Assembly (NCBI RefSeq): GCF_943734655.1
Contig: NC_071354.1
Location: 59,189,544 to 59,253,543, forward strand
Direction of reading: 5' to 3'
Length of the DNA stretch: 64,000 nt
Source: Sabethes cyaneus
Taxonomy: Eukaryota > Arthropoda > Insecta > Diptera > Culicidae
In this document: one piece after another, positions 42,996 to 55,700 of the stretch
How positions within the stretch are numbered: position 1 is the first letter of the stretch
Layout of the letters: the number at the start of each line of letters is the position of its first letter
Notes under the pieces: generated by a model
Databases searched by the model: none
Seen by the model: the letters and a program-made list of their open reading frames with translations, nothing else
What the model was told of the DNA's origin: nothing
Program-made: the position numbers and the translations under genes

Positions 42996-44690
42996 TAATA
43001 GTTTCTGGACGTAGACTGGAATGGGTGGTTCGGGCAAGGTGCAGGGCGTAGATGAAAGCAAGCAAAGGCTTTATCGCTTCTTGCAAACGATTCCTGACGG
43101 AGCAACTTTCTCAAGTCTCACTTCGGAAGCTCAGTCTGCTCGTAGCACAATGAGCACAATGGGACGAGAAAGCGATCGAGCTCTAGGAATTTAACCCCAT
43201 TAAAAGCGGAATAGAGTTTATTAAACAGCGGAAAACGGAAAAGTTTCGTCAATGCACACAGGGATGATGCCATTTCGGTGGATGTTCGAAGCTGACAAGT
43301 AACTACCGTTGACAAGTCGGACCGGAAAGCGCCGGTAGGGAGAGGTAGCGTTAATTATTTGCACCCGTAGTGCCACTAGATTAAAGTACGTGTCGAATTT
43401 CAATAGCACTTGTTGTGCTACCAATTTTTGCGGTACCGCTAAGCGACCACGCTATAGTGTTGGTCGAAATTATCGATAAACATTCCGGAAAATTCTGCGG
43501 ATGCATCAACAACAATCGATTACCCTTCTAAAGAGCAGTCATCAAACAACCCAACCATGGTGAAGATTAGGCACTCCAAACTCGCGGCATTTGATCAAAG
43601 CATTTTCGATTTCCAGTTCATAACCAAATAGTCACATTCGCACGAACTAAGTAACGAGGATAAATCTTCTACAATCACTTATTCTTGCACTGATGTATAT
43701 CAACGAACAATACCATTTCTAGAAACAGGTAGGTTGCAGGTAAACCAGTCATTCTCCGTTGGCAGTCATTTGTGCAACCGGCGAAACCTTTGTTATTAGG
43801 AAACTGCTCGTCGGATCCGGAGTCCCAGCGTTATTACTTTATCTGTAATCTGGACACAGTCGAGTGCCCCACTACTGACTGCGTCATACATTGCATTGGT
43901 TCGGTGGTCAACCGTCGAAGGGCAGCTGTTAATGGCCCACATTTACTGCAGATTCATTGTGAACCGTTCGATGGCGTTAAGTGTATTATTGCTAAAATTC
44001 CGACCATTTCAATAAATAACAATAACAATTTCAAACCCGCACAAATTTGGCAGCATATAATTCTAATCAATGTTTGGCCGTCCAGCTCGTGCGTCATCGG
44101 TGGCACAGTCAACGCCTAGTTTTACGGTATTCCAAACCAGAATACCACCGATAGTCGCAGCCGGAAGCTATACGAAGCTGAACTCCGGATGACGGTGGCG
44201 CGAATTTCACATCCAGCCGTGCTCGCTTGCCACCCGATTTTCTCACACAATGGTCATCCGATGACTCGATGGCAGCAGCATAAACCCAGACCCAGCAATG
44301 AGAAAGGCGTTTTCCAGTGCCGTGGAATATTTTAGCACTCAGTCGCGTCGACGGGGTCGCCGCCTGGGAGGCAAAAGTTGACTACCGAAAAGTTTTTGTG
44401 TGTATGTAACTTTCCTCGTAAATACTTGACGACAATCACGATAAGCGAGGCCGATCAAAGCGGCGGTAAGGTTAGCGCATTTGGTGAAGTAATCAGATCT
44501 ATTAATTTTATTTAATTCCGTTGTTTGAAAACTATGCTTGGAGAGAATGGGTCCTCATATATCTATTTCAGTTAGATTTATGGCAAATTTACTGGAATTA
44601 AATCTTTGCCCTGCTATTTGGTTATAGGTATCAATGTGTTGTCAACTATGGGTTTTATGTTATTCCACGTGAATATACAGATGTGTGTAT
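42996..44690. other. Mostly unique sequence, no gene supported
   Basis: More GC-rich than its surroundings. Open frames up to 115 codons (43772-44119) begin with GTG, not ATG, and show no domain. Two heptamers, CAGGTAG 43726-43732 and CAGGTAA 43737-43743, lie together but without a TATA box or a following ATG frame. Confidence 0.5.
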
Positions 44691-44699
44691 TATGAGCGC

Positions 44700-44935
44700 A
44701 TCAAGGCAAATTGACTGAAGTACAAACGGATAGCGGAGAGTGGTGTAGGTGTATGAACCCCGAGTTGGAAGCACTACTTGGAAAGATTCCCTTCGTACAA
44801 CTGGCGAAAAATGGGAGACAATGATGGGCCAGCCACGTCGCAAGGATGCCGGACGACTATGCAGTGAAATCCGTTCTTCGAGCCCCACCGACTCATCCGA
44901 ATTCCACCGACACCAGGAATAGAGTGTTTTTCTAG
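44700..44935 (+). mobile_element. LINE C-terminal fragment
   Basis: Frames across a shift read MNPELEALLGKIPFVQLAK and then the decayed equivalent of GRQRWAGHV, ARMPDDYAVKSVL. Compare the minus-strand copy at 51493-51813 (LQALLGEILIVHLAKVGRQR). The end is at about 44935. Confidence 0.7.
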
Positions 44936-44989
44936 TTTTACCCATAGTGTCCATATTTGTCCAGAAATGAGGCCAGAAATGAAAAAGTT

Positions 44990-45098
44990 AAGGCCCAGAC
45001 ACAATGCATACGGGTTTTATTACGCTGCGGCAAATAACAGAAAAACTGTCAAATATCCACAACGTAGTAAAATCCGTATGCATTGTGTCTGGGCCTTT
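44990..45098. mobile_element. 109-bp MITE with AAGGCCCAGACACAATGCAT termini
   Basis: Near-perfect inverted repeats of about 35 bp (AAGGCCCAGACACAATGCAT at both ends in opposite sense) with a short centre. It can form a hairpin along its entire length. Confidence 0.9.
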
Positions 45099-45448
45099 AC
45101 ACTTCTACAATTATTCATCTGATGGTTTTTTGAACCCCCATAATTAAGAAAAGGGCATCTTAGTGATAAAATTTTCAAATTAGAAACACTCATAAAAACT
45201 GTTGTTCAAGCTCGCGTCAGGACTTTAGGACCGTTTCACGCTGTAAATTACACGGAAACTTCATAACGTGCATTGAAAGCAGCGCAACTTTGTAGGTAAA
45301 AAGGAGCTTTATTAGTGGAGCGGAGACTTAAAATTTCACAGTTTTAGGAGTATTTCTCCAGCTAACTTGGAATTTTGCTGAAGTATTTTTGAGATATTCT
45401 ACTAGGTACTTATTAAGTAATAAGAAAATTAAATCGTTACCTGACTAC

Positions 45449-45828
45449 ACCCAGCTAGCATTTTCATATGTATAAAAAAGATAAAAATCAGCATTATGTA
45501 CAAATATACATGCTAATAAATCGTATTTAATGCGCAAAATTGGCATATCCGTACTATTTTGGAGGCGATATACGTGATTACGAATAATTTTAAGCGTTAC
45601 GACTATATAAGTATTTATATACGATAATATCCGATTAAGTGCGAGTAGCTCCGTACAATTATACGAATTTGTGCTGAAAATCGTATGTATGTCAGTTATT
45701 ATCATTATATACGACAGAAAATCAACTTGGTACCACTTTATCCAGCTTTAGCTACGATTTCGAATTTAAGAGGAGATGTTTACGATAATTTTCGTACATT
45801 GATATACGAGTTGGTGCTAGCTGGGTAG
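45449..45828. mobile_element. MITE with ACCCAGCTAGCA termini
   Basis: The left end CACCCAGCTAGCATTTTCAT and the right end GGTGCTAGCTGGGTA are inverted. Interior motifs ATACGA/TCGTAT recur in both orientations. Non-coding. Confidence 0.8.
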
Positions 45829-46009
45829 CCACTATAACAGTTCCTTTACCTAACTAGTTTGTCTAGCTTATGATGAAATGATGAAGAAATGACGCACTTC
45901 CCTACGCTAAAGATTATTTTGTAGAGCTCATGCCACTTCGAGAGACGGTCTTTTCGACTCATAACACTATCCTGTAGTGTGTAAGATTCGCGCAGCTGGA
46001 AGGCCACTA

Positions 46010-47390
46010 CGTTTCAACATCCAGCGGTAGACGGCCGACGGCGTGGCAGCGAAATACACCAGATAGCTTGATCAGCGAATCGCAGAACAGCAGAAAGAAA
46101 GGGAAGAAGATACAAATGGCTGGGGAGGAACATCCATGGTGCCATCGAGACAGCTGCGAGAGAGGTGGTAGGCACGACGCGTGGAAGACAGCGTAACAGC
46201 TGGTTTGATGCCATATGTCAGCGAGTGACAGATGAAAAGAACCAGGCCAGGAATCGCATGCTCACTGCGGCAACGCGTCAACACAGAGAGACTAGACCTG
46301 CGGAAAAAAGAACCCATCGTCTAAAAAAATGCGGGTACGACGAGCACGTATTCGCCGGCGCAGAGGAGCGATACGCCAGGCCAGGAGCAATACGCCACAC
46401 GGAGTTTCTACAAAACGGCGAGCAGGAATTGCCATGCCTGTGATGTGCAATGATAGTGCTGGCAACATGCTTACTGACAATGGCCGGCGATGGCAAAGCT
46501 GTGAAGTCACCAACACAGGAGGAGGTTAAGAAGGCAAACAGTCAGCTGAAAAACGGTAAGGCTGCTGGGAAGGACGGTATCCCGGCTGAACTTCTACAAG
46601 CGGGGAGCGAGCGGTTGTACGAAGCAATTCGCCTGATCATTGTCAGGATCTGGGAGGAAGAACAAATGCCGGAGGAGTGGTTGGATGGCCTCATTTGTCC
46701 AATTTTTAAAAATGGGCATCGACTCTAGTGTAAAAACTATCGAGGAATTACGTTACTGAATTCTGCCTAACTATAAGGTGCTCTCCCGTATTCTGTTATG
46801 CAGACTGAAACCGTTAGCGAGTACCAAGCTGGTTTTCGCGACGGATCAGATGTTTACCCTGCGTCAGTTACTAGAGAAGTTCCGGGAGTGCAACTAGCAG
46901 ACACACAATCTGATTGTGGTTTTTAAGGCGGCGTATGATTCAGTCAAATGAAATGAGCTGTGACAGATAATGCTAGATCATGGTTTTCCGACGAAACTAG
47001 TAACGCTGATTCGTGCGATGCTGGATGGGTTCAAATCATGCGTTAGAATAGGGCGGCTCAGTTAGCTTCGGGTACGATGCTGGTCTAACAGGCCAATCGT
47101 CGTATGTTCGAATCTCACCTAGGCGATGCTTGGTAGATAGAGTCTGTAGGATCGTTGCACTGGCCCCGTAATTTTCCTGTACTTTAACAACCGGTTGCGA
47201 AGTTTGTCAACATCAACGCCTTGGAAGGTGCAATACGAAGAGCAAACGTGGAAAGGAATAGAACTATCATCACGAAATCATATATGCTTCTTGGAATTGC
47301 GAATGACGTCGGTATCATCAGAATCAACCGTAGAGTAGTGGAAGATGCCTTTAGACCTTTTAAAAGGGAAACGGTAAGATTGGGGCTTAG
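46010..47390 (+). mobile_element. LINE remnant (linker and RT) interrupted by a SINE
   Basis: Plus-strand pieces: IETAAREVVGTTRGRQRNSW and FDAICQRVTDEKNQARNRML (about 46130-46270); PTQEEVKKANSQLKNGKAAG, KDGIPAELLQAG (about 46505-46600); EEQMPEEWLDGLICPIFKNG (about 46660-46715); NYRGITLLNS (46736-46765); decayed RT to 47048. A SINE follows at 47049-47215, then AIRRANVERN…RINRRVVEDAF, the region after the RT catalytic core (47216-47370), ending at another element. Stops are common. Linker and RT thumb homologous to 28110-29890. Confidence 0.88.
47049..47215 (+). mobile_element. tRNA-derived SINE, family 1 (copy 3, best preserved)
   Basis: GGGCGGCTCAGTTAGCTTCG start, box A-like region, box B TGTTCGAATCTC at about 47105, GGCGATGCTTGGTAGATAG, and TGTACTTTAACAACCGGTTG tail. 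It is inserted in the LINE at 46010-47390. This is the clearest copy of the family in the window. Confidence 0.85.
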
Positions 47391-49410
47391 GGGAACTGTG
47401 GGTAAGACGAACAGGGTGGGTAAGACGGACAGGTGTTTGATTCTACCAGTTAAGTATTAAAATTCGTAAATGTTTTGATGGGCATTCAACCATCTTGCTA
47501 TCTCATGATGTCTGAACGTTTCCATCATCATTTAGAACTTTCCAATTTTGATAAAGAACTGAAAAACTAAAAGTTGGAAATGATTCTGCATCTGGATGTA
47601 ATTTTTTTTCATCGAAATTAAGCTTTTTGAGTGGTTTAATTTCAAAATATTGCCCATAGCATGAAGTATTTCGATTTAATCCCTTTTCAAGTAACGTCTG
47701 CATTGAAATAATACGTAATTTCATTTGCGTGCCACCATCCGGGGTGAGATTGTGCCAAAAACCAAAAATGTTTATTTGTGAAAATTTATTATATCTATAG
47801 AAACTGGTGACCTAAATTCAAGATGATGATGAAAATAACATATTTATTCATAATTTAGAATGGAACACAGATAGTATTAGCAAATTATTTAGCCTAAACA
47901 GGTTTGCAAAGTTGGCGATAAAAAATACTCGAAAATAACGCTTGTAAAAAATGTCCCCCATAAACCAACCCAAACAAGAAATCGCATCAACTTGCTATTT
48001 TAAAGGTATATAAACTAATCATTTACAATGTATTGAAAGGTTATTATGCGTTGGATAAGTTTTGATTACGAAAATTATATTTTTCGAAATTTTGTACTTT
48101 TCGAGTTTCACGGTGGTGAGATTGTGCCAAGCCATAATGATCGATCCAATTTGTGGATTTCACATATACAACAAAAATACGTCAGTATACATCAGTACAC
48201 TCACATCCTTTACTATTGAGTACAATATTTGGATAGATTAGATTGCATCATCCATTTTGGAGCAAACAGCATCATAGGTCTGCTAAATAATTTAAACTAA
48301 TTTTTATGTTTTCTCAGGAAATTTCAGAAGCTTTGAATAAACACTCTAATATAAGACGAATATATTATACCGTGCATAAACTGCCAGTTTTAAGGAGGGG
48401 GAGGGAGGTGGGATAGGCCACATGTTCTGCGGCCGCGGGTTCTCGAACGAAGTAATGGCTACTTTTGTTAAATGATCAAATAGGTATGCCCCCTTAGGAT
48501 ACACCCCTTCATATATCTTCCCCTTGTTAACCCTAGAAACGCTACTGGCTATATAAAGGCTGTCCATTGACTGCAAACTCATATTTAGTAATTTCAGACC
48601 TCCCCGGGTTATTTTCGTTCATACTTTTTGTATGATGCGTTGTTTTTGGCCGACCCCCTGTCCCTAAGAGTCCACTTAGTTCATGGACGGCCCCATATGA
48701 ACTACTTTATACTGATATTTATGTGTATTGTTTATAAACATGCTAATGTTCACTGTTTAGGTTTTTAGCTTAACTTTATGTTTTTGGCACAATGTCACCC
48801 CGTAGAAGGGGTGAGATTGTGCCAAAGTTCATGCACTTCCAGTAAAATTTGGTTTCATTGTAACTAAACCATCTCTACGGTAGTTGTTAATTGAACAATT
48901 TAGTATATATTGACAGGTTTGAAATCAACTTAGTTCCTAAATTGTGTGTATACTGAGCTAAAGAACAAAAACATATGTTTTTTTGGCACAATCTCGCCCC
49001 GGATGACGGTATGAAAAATTGTGAGCGCTTTAAAATAATGTGAAATGGACAACTGCTAGTGTGGGTAAGATGGTCAGTGAACATATTATAATAAAATTGT
49101 TGATTTTACTTCTTAGTAATATCTCAAGCATATAAATGAAAATTTAACAAACGTGAACTTCAAACAAATTAGCAGCCAGGCAAGGCCAGGCATGAAACGG
49201 TTTTTGGAATGCTTGTTCATATGGCCGCAGCCAAACAATTTTCTATTGGCTGCCTCTAGTGGGAGGGGGTGGACTGCCCCCTTCATGTTATGCACGCTAC
49301 ACCACCATATTTCACGTATTCAATTTATTAAGTCAATATTAAGTCAAAAATAATAATATGCTCTCAGTTGGGGCGATTTACAATGCCTGTCCATCTTACC
49401 CCCGAACGGC
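47390..49410. mobile_element. About 2-kb non-coding element with GGGTAAGAYGGACAGG ends
   Basis: The left end contains GGGTAAGACGGACAGG (about 47418-47433). The right end contains its inverted counterpart CCTGTCCATCTTACC (about 49387-49401). Four internal blocks of GGTGAGATTGTGCCAA (47745, 48116, 48810 on plus; inverted forms at 48786 and 48982) are regularly disposed. No transposase is seen. LINE sequence lies on both sides, so the element is either inserted into, or captured between, LINE copies. Confidence 0.6.
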
Positions 49411-49419
49411 TGTATTGTG

Positions 49420-49840
49420 CAATCCATCAGGTTATACCAGAGGTATGGACTGAGGAGGAACTACGTACGGACTGATTGGAAGGTGTCGGATGCTCTATTT
49501 ACAAAAAGGACCATCGGCTCGAATGCAGCAATTAACGAGGCATTACTCTCCTCGATTCTGCATACAAAATTCTCTCCCGCCTCCTGTTTCTCAGACTGAT
49601 GCCGTTACAGGAAACCTTTGTTGGCGAATATCAATACGGTTTTCGAGAGGGACACTCCAAGAAGGACCAAATGTTTAACTTGCGGTAAATCCTCGATAAA
49701 TTTCGGGAATTCAACTTGCAGACTAACCATTTGTTTATAGACTTCAAGGTGGTGTACGACTCAGTTAAACTCAATGAGCTGTGGTAGATTATGCTTGAAC
49801 ATGGTTTTCCAACAAAACCAGACGGTGACAGCTCCTGAAT
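49420..49840 (+). mobile_element. LINE RT-domain fragment
   Basis: Plus-strand frames give, across stops and shifts, SAYKILSR-like, then ETFVGEYQYGFREGHSKKDQ, then ILDKFREFNLQTNHLFIDFK, then VYDSVKLNELW…IMLEHGFPT: the fingers/palm part of a non-LTR RT. A separate copy from that at 46010-47390, since the same region is present twice. Confidence 0.85.
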
Positions 49841-50199
49841 TCGGAGTATTTCGATGAATAGGAGTATTCCTGTAGCATCATACTGGGTTCAAAAACTCTC
49901 GATGGTGTGTAGAGTCCGATTTGTGATGGAATGTCCGGTTTATTATATTAGCCTATTGAAAGACTTGCCGACAAATACGGTAAATGAATCCTGCCTATGT
50001 CGAGCGTGTCTAAAGTTTAGCTCAACAGTACGTAAACCCAACAGACGACAGTGATCTTCATACAGCGTACGTTAAAAATTACTGATCCCTTCAGAGAAGA
50101 TGATAATAACGAACAAATTTTCGCTGTACGTTCTGTAGTCTAGACCGTCTAGACCAACGTCGATCGAACAATAGAACAATAGAGAGCTTTGAATCAAGG

Positions 50200-50345
50200 T
50201 GGGTCATACACACTTAAAAAAAAGTGCCGAAGTCAGCAAAATTTTGCCGAGATTTTGTCAGCCGTAAACTGATTTTGACGGCCGCGTTCGCAAAACTGAA
50301 ATTTTCACCGAACGCTCGGCTGTCCAAATCTCGGCAAATACTGCT
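50200..50345. repeat. Possible dispersed repeat, CACTTAAAAAAAAGTGCCGA
   Basis: AAGTGCCGA and the related GCCGAGATTT/AATCTCGGC words are arranged with dyad symmetry over about 120 bp (50228-50336). This suggests a fold-back repeat, but no second copy occurs in the window. Confidence 0.4.
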
Positions 50346-50525
50346 GAGTTTGGAATATTGCGGAAATTTTGTAATCAAACTCTATAACGCTTCTAGTGCG
50401 ATGAAAACTGATGACGCAACATTTCTCCACACTCAATAACAATAATTGATTCCTTACGCATCAGTCACTAAACAAGTCTAGAAGCTCCTGTAACATTTTC
50501 AGTCCTCAATTCGTCTGACTATAAG

Positions 50526-50720
50526 TTAAATTTTCAAGACACCACCGAAGACAAGCAGTCCACCTTCATTGAGTAGTAACGCTGCGTCGTTTATGCAAAT
50601 ACAGAATAGCAGTGGGTCCAAATTGCTGCCCTGTGACACATCAGTACTATTTGAAAACTCGGCCGACCGGCAGTTACCGAAAAGTTGCCTCTCCGTACGG
50701 TTTGTTTCCAACCGCATTCA
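50526..50720 (-). mobile_element. LINE RT fragment of the R1/Jockey type
   Basis: Minus-strand frame with DVSQGSNLDPLLFCICINDA then LLNEGGLLVFG, equivalent to the G-V-P-Q-G-S-x-L-G-P-L-L-F…Y-I-N-D…F-A-D-D region of Jockey/R1-type reverse transcriptases, with the catalytic part lost. Confidence 0.8.
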
Positions 50721-50867
50721 AAATCTGGCGGTACACCCAAGTTTCTCCAGCTTGCTCAAATGAATTGGACGATTAGCGGTACCAAAGGTGTTCCACCAGC
50801 TGTCTTTTCTTTGAAGACAGGAAACGTAACCGACTCTTCCATCCATAGGAAAATTTCGTCTCCATTG

Positions 50868-51275
50868 AAAGCAGGTTTGACATACACTTTTCTCTTCGAT
50901 TTTACTCTTTTGATTACTGCATCTCAGCCAAGCAAAATTTGAAAAAGTGATGTATGGGGCTTTTGTAGAATTGGTTATTATCTACAATATTGCTGAAGTA
51001 AGCATTACTGTGCATTTTGTATTTATGGCGCTATAAGGCTGCTACCCTCTTGGTAGCAAAAAGAGCGCACTTTTTGCTACCAACGGCATTGCTGCCCTAC
51101 AGCGCCGTAAATACTAAAGATACAACTTCACTTTCTTCAGCATTATTATAGATAATTACAAGCTCTACAAATGCCCCATATATTACTTTCTGAAATTCTG
51201 CTTGGCTGAGGGGCAGTAATCAAAAGAGCAAAATCAAAGCGAAAAGTGTATGCCAAGCCTGATTGAAAGGTTGAA
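50868..51275. repeat. About 400-bp palindrome
   Basis: The left arm (about 50868-51065) and right arm (about 51075-51275) are diverged reverse complements. Shared words include TTTTGATTACTGC, CTCAGCCAAGCA, TATGGGGC, TTGTAGA, GCTGAAG, GGTAGCAAAAAG. Each arm is about 200 bp with almost no loop. No coding capacity. A fold-back transposon is likely. Confidence 0.85.
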
Positions 51276-51339
51276 TTTATGGATCCGCAAATTACTATCA
51301 CCGGAAGGCTAGTTTTCAGAATTGCCGAATACACTCCGT

Positions 51340-52300
51340 CTGGCCCAGGTTTTAATTTTCGTACTTCTTACTTCTACCAGCATAGATCCGGGGTGGCTCA
51401 TTCCTCTCAACTGCACTCGCTCCTGGGCTACTCGTTGCCAATTCGATGAGCATCTCGGCACACGCAAGTCGGCTTCAACCTGGTCGAACCATCTAGCACG
51501 TTGGACCCTTCCATTCCAGGTGTCGGTTTAGTAAAACTGATTTCACTGTACAGTCGTCTGGCATCCTTAGGACGTGGCCGGCCCACCGTTGTCTCCCAAC
51601 TTTCGCCAGGTGTACGATGAGAATCTCTCCAAGTAGTGCCTGCAACCCGTGGTTCATACGCCTACGCCAATCTTCGCTATCCGTTTGTACTCCGCCAAAA
51701 ATAGTCCGCAACACCTTTCGTTTAAATACGGCAAGTGGAAGTATGCCTTCTGCAAGCAAAGTTACTGTCTTAAGCCAGTAGAGGATTACCGGTCTGATTA
51801 GCGACTTGTACATCGGCAGCTTTATGCGGCGACGAATGCTCCTTGATCGAAGCGCCTTGCGGAGCGAAAAGTAGGCTCGACTTCCAGCTTGAATGCGTCG
51901 TCAAATCTGCTTACTCGTTGTATTGGCCGTTGGCGGTGAGTAGAGATCCCAAATATACGAAATCGTTAACCATAATGATCACTGTCCGTGGATGACAAAC
52001 GTTGTTTTCTCTAGAGGCTCTTGTATCGTATATTTGGTTTTCGACGCGTTGCTTTGTAACCCAATCCTCCTAGCCTCCGTTTTTAGTCTGGCATAGATTA
52101 CCTCCTGCGTTCCAAGGTTTCTAGTGATGACGTCGAAGTTGTCTGCGAAGACTAGGAGTAGGCCACTCTTGCTGAAGACCGTAGCCTAATACTACCACAG
52201 GCATATTCTTGTACGCTACACAGAACCCTTGTAGGCGGCGTTGACCAACGTAATGCCGCGCTAATTACAGCAGTCTAGCCGATCGCCCTTTTTGTAGATA
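51340..52300 (-). mobile_element. LINE RT C-terminal region
   Basis: Minus strand: MYKSLIRPVILYWLKTVTLL, VFKRKVLRTIFGGVQTDSED, RRRMNHGLQALLGEILIVHL, QRWAGHVLRMPDDC; upstream decayed RT palm (about 52000-52250). A close relative of the family at 21360, 28110 and 44700. Dead by frameshifts. Confidence 0.85.
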
Positions 52301-52347
52301 GGGACAGACCACACCTTCCTCAGACATTTTCTCATCCTCCCAAATCC

Positions 52348-52743
52348 TTGAAAATATCCAGTGAAATGCCATTGCTAGCGGCTCTTGGCCAGGAGGACAG
52401 AGATCGTCAAGAGCTGGAACATCTATTTCGGGCTTATGGAACGCACAAGTTTTACAAGAAGGTGAACCAAACTCGTAAAGGACTACTCACAAACGAGCGC
52501 GATGTGGTCGACTGGTGGAAGCAGTTCTTCGATGGCCATCTTATCGGCGATATAACAGAAGGGGACGCACCGGAAGTTAACCTAGGAGTGACTACAAAAG
52601 ATAACAGCGTGCTGGGTCCCGATCTCGAAAAAAGCCGGCGAGAAATCAGTCAGCTGAAGAATAATAGAGCCGCCCGAACTCCTACAGATCTGTACAAAAA
52701 TAAACAAAAACCGCTAGCAATGGCACTTCTTTGTAAAGCCTAA
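52348..52743 (+). mobile_element. LINE linker fragment with 131-codon open frame
   Basis: RQELEHLFRAYGTHKFYKKV, NQTRKGLLTNERDVVDWWKQ, FFDGHLIGDI…: this is the linker between endonuclease and RT in the same LINE family (compare MCRDKNDSILMDYREVTERW at 29.5 kb). It is in opposite orientation to the adjacent 51340-52300 piece. The tail RREISQLKNNRA is the start of the RT N-terminal region. An open frame, but not a host gene. Confidence 0.85.
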
Positions 52744-52744
52744 T

Positions 52745-55700
52745 ACTATTTATAACACGTAATCTGTTAGTGATAAAAATCGAAAACTCTTGTAGGGAAA
52801 AGTTAATTGACCGTAATTAGTAACATAAATTGGAAGAAATACCAACTAATCTAGCGTAACTCTGAATTAATAGTTTTTGGAACGGAAACGGAAAAACCTG
52901 ACATTCATCCCGCTGGACCTTCAATCGATTTTCGGTTTTTCAAGTGATTGTTATACCTTTATACTATATATTTATATAGTAAAAAGGCAAAAACATAATG
53001 TATGAGAATAAAAAAAATTAATATGTATAAAAAACGAAAGTGGTCATGATTACTCTTAACGCCTGCTAGCATGCCTTCTTCCTGCCTGATAACGCCACTT
53101 ACCTTTTCCTCTCGGTCATAGGAACTCTTGTGTTTCAAGCCGGTAACGTTTTTGCCGGAAGCCACCGCACCGCTATCGTCGTCATCGTCATCGTCGTTGC
53201 AACCACCATCGCCTTCCCCGCACCGGCGCGCCGCGCCGCCAACACCGACGCGATTGGCGCTGTACCGAAGCCAGCAGAGTCCACTTCAAAAAATAATTTC
53301 TCTACAGTCATATTTCATAATTTATGGCACCGCTGCTGCTGTTTCTCTCACTCCAGATTCGATCGGGCAATGTGAGTACTGAGCATCGTTTTGCACCTCT
53401 TTTCCCGCCCCAGCAAACCCGGCTGCATTGTGAAGTACGGCAACGAGTATTCTTCGCAAGCGAATCTCTATGTTCCCCCGCAGGATATATGTGTGTAGTC
53501 CCTTCGCGGTCCCGTCAACTTCGCTTCGGACGTGCACAGAAATGTGCAATTTCTCCCACTGCACTACTGCGGCGATCTATGTGCGTACAATAAAACTGTT
53601 GTACATATTGACCAGCGAAAAATGTTTCCTATAAATTCGAAATTTAGCACATACCTGACATTTTTGGGCACCTAAACGGATGCCATTGCATTGGTGCTTG
53701 CAAATATTTCCTTTTACGGCCGGCGCAATGGTAACGACGCTGCCCGACAAGCATTTGCTCGGGATGGGTGCATTTTTACGCCGCACTCTGGACTGGACGA
53801 TGCCCGATAAATTAAAAACTGGAGTGATTATCGCGTGCAGGTTTCGACGCACTGGTTTACATTTTGAAGATTTCGAAGGAAAATTAAATTGAAAAGTCCA
53901 AAAATTCCGGTTGAAATTTGCCTTGCTAGACAAAGTCACGTCAGTGCCACGGTCGCCATAAAAAAATTATTAATGTTTTGTTTGACCAATGTTGGAAGCG
54001 ACGGTAATTGGTAAGCTTTTCAAAGCTGAATTATTTTTTTTTTAGCTCTCGACTGCAGTTTTGGTACGGTGCCTGTGCTAATTGCGTCCAAACGGTAGGT
54101 GGTACCAATGGACCAATCATAAACCGCTAGCTAACGAATCGTACCGAAAACCGCAATATATCTCTCCAAAACCGATTCGCGAAATAAACGGTTTCCAATG
54201 TGTATTCCTTTCCGTATGTACCGAATGTTCTAATTCATTTTCTGCCCCCCAGGAATGGGAGTGCAAATACCGCCATACATGTTTTATTAGAGTGCCTTCG
54301 AGCTACTATAGAACGGGTTAAATGCGGAACCACTCATTGGGAATCTGTTTGGAAATTTAACCCATTGCTACCGTCGTTTGCGGTCATTTTCAACTTACGC
54401 TACGTTTCCCAATTCCGGTAGAGGACCATTAAAAAATTCTACCGCATTGCATTCGGATTTATGAGACTCTGACCAATTCTACGCTCGGCAAAATCCTCAT
54501 TTGAACCGCTATTGGTTATACCTCATAAAGGCTCAAATGTGCAAAATTAAAAGCTACATCGTTTATGATATCCTGTTCTCTTTCATCATTACTGCAACAA
54601 CAACAAAAAACGGTTAATTTCATGCTTTTTAACTCGGCATTAATTCACTGAATCGAACCCAATTGATTGGGGCAAATCTGTCAGAATTCAGCAACTCCGA
54701 AATCCCACCATTTCTCGGCCCGTTCGATAATTGCAAACCGGCTGCTAATGTGCGTTAACGAAGCAGAACGCAATATCATCCCAGCAGCGCCCATTTTAAT
54801 TGGCTCTGGTTGCATCTTTCATTAGGCCTCAGCGTTGGCCCGCAATTGGTCACAATTGGATAACGATTATCTCGAACGGGAACGATAAAGTGCCAATAAA
54901 TGGGTCTGTCATTCTAGCCGGAATATCACGTTCCGCCCAAGGAAACTTGAGGTGTTTGGGCGCTTTCAGTCTAACCCCTCGATTATTCGTCAGAATGGTC
55001 AGCCACAAGAAACGTCATGGTCTTCGCTTCCAGTCGTCCTACCGGCACACCGCGTAGATATCGTTCAGAAAGTGTGTTCATTAGCCATTTCGATGCTGCA
55101 TGCTACTACCGACCGTCAGAGTCTAGTCGCAGCCGAGAGGCTGAACATATTGGCAAATTAATCTGCGTGAAAATGCGTGTAAAATCAGGTCAAGCGTATA
55201 ATTAATTGAAATTTGTGGATATGGCCGATGGCTTCTGTGGTGCATTTAGATTTAATAGGTGGTTTCAGAAACTCTTGAGTCAGCTTCCGGGCCAGCTCGG
55301 TTGGCTTTTCCCACACATATGTAGACACGAACGACATGCACTGGACAGAGCGTATATGCGTAACAGAAGAAGAACCAATTATTCGAGAAATTCGAATTTC
55401 CTGCCGCTTTTAATTGCATGCGCACTAGCTAAAGATGAGTTTGTGGTCTATCAGTTACGATGAAATATCCCCTGCATGGATAGGTAGGTTGGACGTGACA
55501 CATCTAGGAAGGACCTGCCGCAGGCTAAAAACAGTTCGGAACGTTTCGACAAACGATTCTCCTGCTGCTATAGTCTTCCGGTGAGCAGGCAAGAAATTAT
55601 TCAGTTTGTTATCGATTGTGAGTTTTGTTCGAGAGATGAGAGATGATAGCATTATTTTGTGGACGGTTGGAATTTTTTCTGATAGAAACCTTTGAAATAT

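Noticed and set aside
43726..44119. Two TAGteam-like heptamers followed by a 115-codon frame
   Set aside because: The frame starts with GTG, there is no TATA box, no domain and no further heptamers. Two sites in 20 bp can occur by chance or as splice-like words.
46165..46728. Open plus-strand frames of 92 codons as separate host genes
   Set aside because: They are pieces of a LINE linker and reverse transcriptase, part of the remnant at 46010-47390.
47049..47215. Possible functional tRNA gene (box B GTTCGAATC)
   Set aside because: The body cannot be folded into a full cloverleaf with a paired acceptor stem, and the sequence continues into the tail shared with two other SINE copies.
53128..53939. 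Several open frames of 80-120 codons on both strands near 53.1-53.9 kb
   Set aside because: The area is GC-rich, so stops are rare. No consistent splice sites, domain or start context was found.
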